A stretch of DNA of 64,000 nucleotides from Candidatus Pseudomonas phytovorans (GTDB lineage: Bacteria; Pseudomonadota; Gammaproteobacteria; Pseudomonadales; Pseudomonadaceae), in assembly GCA_029202525.1 (NCBI GenBank), contig CP119325.1:4500001-4564000 (forward strand), read 5' to 3'. Positions within the stretch are counted from its first letter, which is position 1. The number at the start of each line of letters is the position of its first letter. The notes under the pieces were generated by a model that saw only the letters and a program-made list of their open reading frames with translations, did not search any database and was not told the DNA's origin. Positions 58,700-64,000 of this stretch are shown here, in pieces. A program made the position numbers and the translations under genes.

Positions 58700-61060
58700 T
58701 CAGAACAACAGCAATTGCCGGTCGGTCAATGCCGCAAAATCATCACCTACAAAAGGCAGAATGGCATCGGCTACCGGTTGCAACTGGCGGCTCAGATAAT
58801 GTTCGTGATCAACAGCCGACTGCATGTTCTCCAACGGTTCGGGCCCGGAGGTGGTCATCACATAGCTGATCCAGCCACCGTTCTGGTATTGCTGCGGACG
58901 ACCCATTTGTCTGTTGTAGGCATCCGCCAGGCGTGCGGCCCGCACGTGTGGGGGAACGTTACGCTGGTACTCGGCCAGCGGGCGGCGCAAGCGCTTGCGA
59001 TAGACCAGAAGTGCATCCTGTTCGCCCGCCAGCGTCCGCCGTACATACTCACAGACATACTCGCGGTAGGGTTGGCCAAGAAACACCCGCGTGTAGAGTT
59101 CCTGCTGGAACTGTCTGGCCAGCGGCGACCAGTCGGTGCGCACTGCTTCCAGGCCCTTGTAGACCATTTCCTCGCTGCCGTCGGCACGCTGCACCAACCC
59201 GGCATAGCGCTTCTTGCTGCCCTCATCGGTGCCACGGATGGTCGGCATCAGGAAACGCCGATAATGCACCTCGAACTGCAATTCCAGTGCACTTTCCAGG
59301 TTCATCGTCTCGCCCAGGTGCGCACGCCACCACTGGTTGACCTGGGTTACGAGGTCACGGCCAATCTGCGCTGCAGCCGCTTCGTCATGGGCACCTTTGA
59401 GCCATACAAAAGTCGAGTCGGTATCACCATAGATGACCTCGAAGCCCCTGGCTTCGATCAGCGCACGGGTCTGGCGCATGATCTGGTGACCACGCATGGT
59501 GATCGACGACGCCAGGCGCGGGTCGAAGAAACGGCAGCCGCTTGAGCCCAGCACACCGTAGAACGCGTTCATGATGATTTTCAGTGCCTGCGACAACGCC
59601 GCATTGCCGTCACGCTTGGCGGCCTCCCTGCCCTGCCACACCCGCTCGACGATAGCCGGGAGGCAATGCTGGCTTCGTGAAAAGCGCCCGCCGCGAAAGC
59701 CTTCCACTGAATGCTCGTCATCGGGCACACGCAAGCCCTCCACCAACCCCACCGGGTCGATCAGGAAGGTGCGAATGATCGACGGGTACAGGCTCTTGTA
59801 ATCAAGCACCAGCACCGAGTCGTACAGGCCAGGGCGCGAATCCATGACGAAGCCACCGGGGCTGGCTTCGTCGGGGCGGCTACCGAGGTTGGGGGCAACA
59901 AAGCCCATCCGGTGCATCTGCGGTATGTACAAGTGGCAAAACGCGGCGACCGACCCGCCGCTGCGGTCTACCGCCAGGCCGGTGACCGAAGACCGCTCCA
60001 GGAGAAACTCGAGCAGGCGGGTGTGGGCAAAGATGCGCGTAACCAGCTCACAGTCCTTGAGGTTGTATCGCGCCAAGGCCGGTTTGTCCTCGGCGAAGCG
60101 CCGGTTGATCTCGTCCATGCGCTGGTAAGGCGTGTCGATGGCTTTGCCCTCACCGAGCAACGTCTGGGCCACGCTCTCGAGGCTGAACGACGGGAAGCTC
60201 CAGGTAGCCGAGCGCAGCGCCTCGATACCGTCGATCAACAGCCGCCCCGGGGCATCAGCGAACACGTGGCCGCCGCCGGCATGGCTACGCACTGTCATCA
60301 GGGCACCTTTACGCCCCAACGCCAGCGGCACCTGCAGCGCTTTGGCGTGCTCATGCAAAAGGCGCAGGTCGAACTGCACCAGGTTCCAGCCGATGATTGC
60401 ATCCGGGTCATGCTCGGCCATCCACTGGTTGAGGCAGGCCAGCAGCGCGGCGCGGTCGGCGCAGTAGTGCAGGTCGAAATCGAGGCCGTCGGCGGTGCCG
60501 TTGGCCGGGCCTAGCATATACACCTGGCGCTGGCCACAACCTTCAAGGGCGATGCTGTACAACTCGCCGCGCTCGCTGGTTTCGATGTCCAGCGACACCA
60601 GGCGCAGCGGCGGGCGATAACCTGGCGAAGGCTTGAGCTGCGCATCGCAGAGCACGCCCTGGGTATCGGGTTGGCCGGTGAACTGTACAGGGGCCGTGAT
60701 GAAGCGCTCCATCAGGTAGCGTTCGGGCGGGCGGATATCCGCTTCGAACACCTCGACACCCGCCGTGCGCAGGCGTTGCTCCAGTTGCATCAGTTGCCGG
60801 TGCTGTTGGCAGTACAACCCCAGCACCGGGCGCTGATCGAAGTCTTTAAGGCGCAGTGGCCGCAGCTCGACGCCGGACTCGTTGGCCAGCAACACCCGCG
60901 CATGCGCCTCATGCGCCTGCGGGATGAACGCCACCGAAACCTGCGGCGCCAGGCGTAGCTGCCGTGGACCCTGGTCGGTTGCCAGCCAGAACTCCACGCA
61001 GGTGCCTTCGGGCGTGTCATGCCAATGACGGGTCAGCACAAAACCCTGCTGCAACTCCAC
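58700..61060 (-). CDS. polB: DNA polymerase II
   Basis: A 786-residue family B polymerase. The 3'-5' exonuclease motif LVSLDIETSERGELYSIALE and polymerase motifs DYKSLYPSIIRTFLIDP, KIIMNAFYGVLG and IYGDTDSTFVWL are intact. I chose the GTG at 61060 (VELQQGFVLTRHW), with AGAGG upstream, because it gives the family length; an ATG at 61120 would overlap the MFS gene and add unconserved residues. PolB is a damage-tolerant polymerase in the SOS response; no LexA box is obvious in the short upstream gap. Confidence 0.93.
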   Translation of the reverse strand: MELQQGFVLTRHWHDTPEGTCVEFWLATDQGPRQLRLAPQVSVAFIPQAHEAHARVLLANESGVELRPLRLKDFDQRPVLGLYCQQHRQLMQLEQRLRTAGVEVFEADIRPPERYLMERFITAPVQFTGQPDTQGVLCDAQLKPSPGYRPPLRLVSLDIETSERGELYSIALEGCGQRQVYMLGPANGTADGLDFDLHYCADRAALLACLNQWMAEHDPDAIIGWNLVQFDLRLLHEHAKALQVPLALGRKGALMTVRSHAGGGHVFADAPGRLLIDGIEALRSATWSFPSFSLESVAQTLLGEGKAIDTPYQRMDEINRRFAEDKPALARYNLKDCELVTRIFAHTRLLEFLLERSSVTGLAVDRSGGSVAAFCHLYIPQMHRMGFVAPNLGSRPDEASPGGFVMDSRPGLYDSVLVLDYKSLYPSIIRTFLIDPVGLVEGLRVPDDEHSVEGFRGGRFSRSQHCLPAIVERVWQGREAAKRDGNAALSQALKIIMNAFYGVLGSSGCRFFDPRLASSITMRGHQIMRQTRALIEARGFEVIYGDTDSTFVWLKGAHDEAAAAQIGRDLVTQVNQWWRAHLGETMNLESALELQFEVHYRRFLMPTIRGTDEGSKKRYAGLVQRADGSEEMVYKGLEAVRTDWSPLARQFQQELYTRVFLGQPYREYVCEYVRRTLAGEQDALLVYRKRLRRPLAEYQRNVPPHVRAARLADAYNRQMGRPQQYQNGGWISYVMTTSGPEPLENMQSAVDHEHYLSRQLQPVADAILPFVGDDFAALTDRQLLLF

Positions 61061-61094
61061 TGCGTCGACCTCTGCTGAAAACCGCAATTCTACG

Positions 61095-62285
61095 CTAGCG
61101 TGCCCCCGCCACGAAGCCACTTCTGCGCGCGGTCCAGGCCAGCAACAAGGCCACCGCGATCAATGCCAACACAACCCCGGCAAAGGCGCCGGTCCCGCCA
61201 CCCACGAGCAACACGCCACCCACGATTCCGCCCAAGGCAATAGCGCTGTTCCATACCGTCACCAGCATCGATTGCGCCACATCCCCTCCTTCGCCCGCCG
61301 CATCGGCACAGGCCGTCTGCAACAAGGTGGGTGCACCACCGTAGGTCAAGCCCCACAGGGCAATGCTCAGGTACATCCACCACGACGACGCCTGCCCCAA
61401 TGCCAGTGTGGCCAAGGCAAAACCGGCCAGGCTCAGCAACACCAACGTGCGCAGATGGCGGTCGACCAGCATCCCCACCAGGCCGATGCCGGCCAGGGCC
61501 GACAGGCCAAACACCATCAACACCGGACCAATGTCCGCAGCCATGCCAGCCGCCGCCAGCAGCGGCACAATGTAGGTGTAGAGAATGTTGTGGCCAAGAA
61601 TCCAGCTCAGGATCACCAGCAGCACGATCAACACCCCCGGCGTGCGCAGCACCTGCATGGCCGCCGGGCGCTTGCCGGCGACATGGCCCGGGTACTCCGG
61701 CACCGAGCGCAGTACCCACACCACCAGCAGCAACGCCACCAAAGTGACCACTACAAACGTTGCACGCCAGCCCAGCCCCGCGCCCAGCCAGGTGGCAATG
61801 GGCAGCCCGAGCGACAACGCAATCGGCTGCCCGAGCATGGCCAACGCCATGGCCCGGCCCTGCTGCGCCACCGGCACCATACGGCGGGCATGGCCAGCGA
61901 TCAGACCCCAGGCCAGCCCCGCGGCAGCGCCGGTGAAAAAGCGCAGCACCAAGGTCAGGCTGTTGGATGTCGACAAGGCAGTCAGCCCGTTAAACAGTAC
62001 AAAGCCAATGATCGCCAGCAGCAACGCGCGACGGCGATACCAGCCCTGGGTCAGGGTCACCAGCGGAATTGCCGTCATTAGCGAGCCCAGCGCATAGGCG
62101 GTGACCCATTGCCCGGCCATGGCCTGGCTGATGTGCATGCCGTCGGCAATCTGGTCGAGCAAACCCGCCGGCAGGGTTTCGCTGAGGATGGCGATAAAAC
62201 CGGTCATGGCCAGCGCCAGCAGCCCGCTGAAGGGCAGACGTTCGCTGCTGGCGTCCAGCAACGGAGGGGAAGATGTCTGGGACAT
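61095..62285 (-). CDS. MFS transporter of the DHA1 (AraJ/YdhP-like) type
   Basis: A 396-residue, 12-helix transporter. FIAILSETLPAGLLDQIADG and QWVTAYALGSLMTAIPLVTL are typical of the DHA1 drug/sugar efflux branch. Start at 62285 (MSQTSSPPLLD). It is divergent from a LysR regulator 119 bp away that most likely controls it. Probable efflux pump; substrate unknown. Confidence 0.88.
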   Translation of the reverse strand: MSQTSSPPLLDASSERLPFSGLLALAMTGFIAILSETLPAGLLDQIADGMHISQAMAGQWVTAYALGSLMTAIPLVTLTQGWYRRRALLLAIIGFVLFNGLTALSTSNSLTLVLRFFTGAAAGLAWGLIAGHARRMVPVAQQGRAMALAMLGQPIALSLGLPIATWLGAGLGWRATFVVVTLVALLLVVWVLRSVPEYPGHVAGKRPAAMQVLRTPGVLIVLLVILSWILGHNILYTYIVPLLAAAGMAADIGPVLMVFGLSALAGIGLVGMLVDRHLRTLVLLSLAGFALATLALGQASSWWMYLSIALWGLTYGGAPTLLQTACADAAGEGGDVAQSMLVTVWNSAIALGGIVGGVLLVGGGTGAFAGVVLALIAVALLLAWTARRSGFVAGAR

Positions 62286-62403
62286 TGCAAAAACCTTGAG
62301 CAGGAAAACAAGGTGCACAGTCTGCAAGGCAAAGGTACTGCGGAAAAAGACGGTTACAATACCGCTCACCCAGGACATTCATGTCCGCAATCAGGAATGC
62401 AGC

Positions 62404-63300
62404 ATGGACAGCCTCAGCGGCTTCGTGGTCTTCAATCGGGTGGCCGAAACCCGCAGCTTCGTCGCCGCCGGCCAGTCGCTGGGCATCAGTGCCTCGGCCG
62501 TGGGCAAACGCGTGGCGCGCCTGGAAAGCCGCCTGGGTGTGCGCCTGTTCCACCGCAGCACGCGCAGCATCACCCTGACCGCCGAGGGTACGCTGTTCCT
62601 TGAGCGCAGCCGGCGCATCCTGGCCGAAATCGAGGCCACCGAGCAGGAGCTGTCGCAGGCCAGCCAAACCCCGAGCGGCCGCCTGCGCGTGAGCATGCCG
62701 CAAGTCACCAGGCTGGTGATGCCGGCGCTTGCCGAGTTCATGGCGCTGTACCCGCAGGTGGAGCTGGACCTGGACTTTTCCGACCGTATCGTGGATATCG
62801 TCGGCGAAGGCTTTGATGTGGTGATGCGCGGCGGGCAGCCGGTGGATTCGCGGCTCAACGCCAAGTTCCTGGGGCACTTTCAGCACCGCCTGGTGGCCTC
62901 GCCCGAGTACCTGCGCGAACGCAGCACGCCCCTGCACCCACGCGACCTGGCGGGGCATACCTGCCTGCATTACCGCTTCCCCAGCAATGGCAAGCTGGAA
63001 ACCTGGCCGCTGCGCCAGGAGCACCCCGAACACGCCTACGACATTCCCATCTCGATGGTGTGCAACCACGTCGAGACACGCGTCTGCTTTGCCTTGAACA
63101 ACCGTGGCATCACCTGCCTGCCGGACTTCAATGTGCGTCCCGAATTGGGCAACGGCTCTCTGGTCAGCGTACTCGACACCTTCATGGAGCAGCGAGGCAG
63201 TTTCTATCTGCTGTGGCCGTCCGGGCGGCATATGCCACCGAAGCTGCGGGTGTTCATCGATTTCATGCTTGAGCGGGTATTCAACCGTACAGGTAGTTGA
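62404..63300 (+). CDS. LysR-family transcriptional regulator
   Basis: A 298-residue regulator. The N-terminal winged helix is typical (FVAAGQSLGISASAVGKRVA, then RLESRLGVRLFHRSTRSITL), followed by the two-lobed effector domain. ATG at 62404. It is divergent from the MFS transporter and presumably regulates it. Its 3' end overlaps the opposite LysR gene by 20 bp. Confidence 0.93.
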   Translation: MDSLSGFVVFNRVAETRSFVAAGQSLGISASAVGKRVARLESRLGVRLFHRSTRSITLTAEGTLFLERSRRILAEIEATEQELSQASQTPSGRLRVSMPQVTRLVMPALAEFMALYPQVELDLDFSDRIVDIVGEGFDVVMRGGQPVDSRLNAKFLGHFQHRLVASPEYLRERSTPLHPRDLAGHTCLHYRFPSNGKLETWPLRQEHPEHAYDIPISMVCNHVETRVCFALNNRGITCLPDFNVRPELGNGSLVSVLDTFMEQRGSFYLLWPSGRHMPPKLRVFIDFMLERVFNRTGS

Positions 63301-64000
63301 TGTCCTTGTAGGCCAGCGGTGGCACCTGGCCCTGCAGGAAGTCGCGCAGCTTGTGCATCTGTCGCGCTTTGGGGCTGGCCTTGAGCCAGGTCATGTAGTA
63401 ACCGTCACCGGTGGCCACTGCATGCTTGAACGGCGTGGTCAGGCGCCCCGCCTGCAGATCGGCACTGGCCAGCACCAGGTCAACCACCGAAATACCCAGG
63501 CCTTGCTGGGCTGCCGAAATGCCCTGGTCGAGGGTATCGAACACTTGCCCCTGGTCGATGCTGATTTCCAATGCGTCCATCCGCGCCAGCCAGCGCCGCC
63601 AGTCTCGCCTGTCGGGTGACGGGTGCAGGAACTCGCAGTGGGCCAGGTCGGCCAGGGCCGGTTGAGCCTGGGGCATGTAATCCGGGTGACACACCGGGAT
63701 CAGCCATTCATCGAACAGCTTGAAACTCTCGATATCGGCGGGGAAACGCCCGCTGGCCAATAGAATGGCGCAGTCGTAGGGCTCGGAATAGAAGTCCACG
63801 CTGTCGATGTCCATCCACACGCTGGACAGCTGCACACTGCAGTTGTCCTCGGCTTTCTTGAACGCATCCAGTGCCCGCAACAACCAGCGCACGGTAAGCG
63901 TGGACGGCGCCTTCAGGCGCAGGCCGTAGCGATCCTGGCGCAGCAATGCGCAAGCATTTTCGATGATCTTGAAGCCAACTTTCAGCTCTTGCGCCAGCAG
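63281..64000 (-). CDS. LysR-family regulator, 5' end beyond the window
   Basis: At least 239 codons of a LysR effector-binding domain, open to the right edge (the frame reads LLAQELKVGFKIIENACALL at the border). WMDIDSVDFYSEPYDCAILL and GISAAQQGLGISVVDLVLAS resemble the GcvA-type branch. The helix-turn-helix part lies outside. Its stop overlaps the end of the convergent LysR gene. Confidence 0.88.
   Translation of the reverse strand: MLAQELKVGFKIIENACALLRQDRYGLRLKAPSTLTVRWLLRALDAFKKAEDNCSVQLSSVWMDIDSVDFYSEPYDCAILLASGRFPADIESFKLFDEWLIPVCHPDYMPQAQPALADLAHCEFLHPSPDRRDWRRWLARMDALEISIDQGQVFDTLDQGISAAQQGLGISVVDLVLASADLQAGRLTTPFKHAVATGDGYYMTWLKASPKARQMHKLRDFLQGQVPPLAYKDINYLYG

Noticed and set aside
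1..64000. CRISPR arrays, tRNA or rRNA genes, insertion sequences, phage genes
   Set aside because: None was recognised. The repeats seen are REP-type palindromes or inverted repeats, and no transposase or integrase frame was found.

Overview
The window reads as chromosomal DNA of a Pseudomonas putida-group bacterium. The basis is high G+C coding sequence, many REP-type palindromes of the 'cgggcttgcccgctccc' and 'taggagcggccttg' families between genes, and a characteristic gene set (LysE exporters, FecI/FecR systems, LpxO, PolB, CzcCBA, DUF2790, several AraC/LysR/TetR regulators). I saw no tRNA, rRNA, CRISPR array, insertion sequence or prophage.

Layout. 1-8.3 kb: small regulator/target modules (AraC + LysE exporter; SotB-type efflux; YqhC-like AraC regulator divergent from a zinc aldehyde reductase; TetR divergent from a flavodoxin-fold quinone reductase). 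8.3-12.4 kb: a cell-surface signalling iron system (ECF sigma, FecR-like anti-sigma, TonB receptor with STN domain). 12.4-15.1 kb: ThpR, LpxO, an AhpD-like protein and an acetyltransferase. 15.2-23.9 kb: a two-part locus with two cobalamin riboswitches. The first precedes a siderophore-type TonB receptor; the second precedes an operon of periplasmic binding protein, FecCD-type permease, ATPase, pseudoazurin and OprD-family porin. A DUF1624 membrane protein with a possible Zur-like site lies between them. This arrangement suggests uptake of a cobalt complex or corrinoid and is one of the two most interesting parts of the window.

24-31.8 kb: a lipoprotein, a diguanylate cyclase, an orphan ParA ATPase behind a near-consensus Pho box, then a DUF2946 protein and a TonB receptor (a probable metal-uptake pair) and another lipoprotein. 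32-39 kb: an MHS-family symporter and a CzcCBA heavy-metal efflux operon (minus strand) with a CopR/CzcR-like palindrome upstream. 39-41.3 kb: a type II dehydroquinase and a quinate/shikimate-type dehydrogenase overlapping by 4 bp, with a Crc/Hfq-type A-rich motif at the start codon, then a thioredoxin-like protein and DUF2790. 41.3-46 kb is patchier: glyoxalase-like protein, unknown secreted proteins, a large nested inverted repeat, a TetR/DUF1348 pair with a clear operator, and a LysR remnant. 46-49.3 kb: a two-component system, a DoxX protein and a DUF4174 protein.

49.5-58.6 kb holds the second highlight: two tandem paralogous proteins of about 1,500 residues, each with a toxin-like N-terminal region, leucine-rich repeats and a C-terminal segment carrying the Cys-x-Asp motif of NEL-type (IpaH/SspH) E3 ubiquitin ligases. 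They look like effectors aimed at eukaryotic hosts. The window closes with polB, an MFS exporter divergent from a LysR regulator, and a second LysR gene cut by the right edge.
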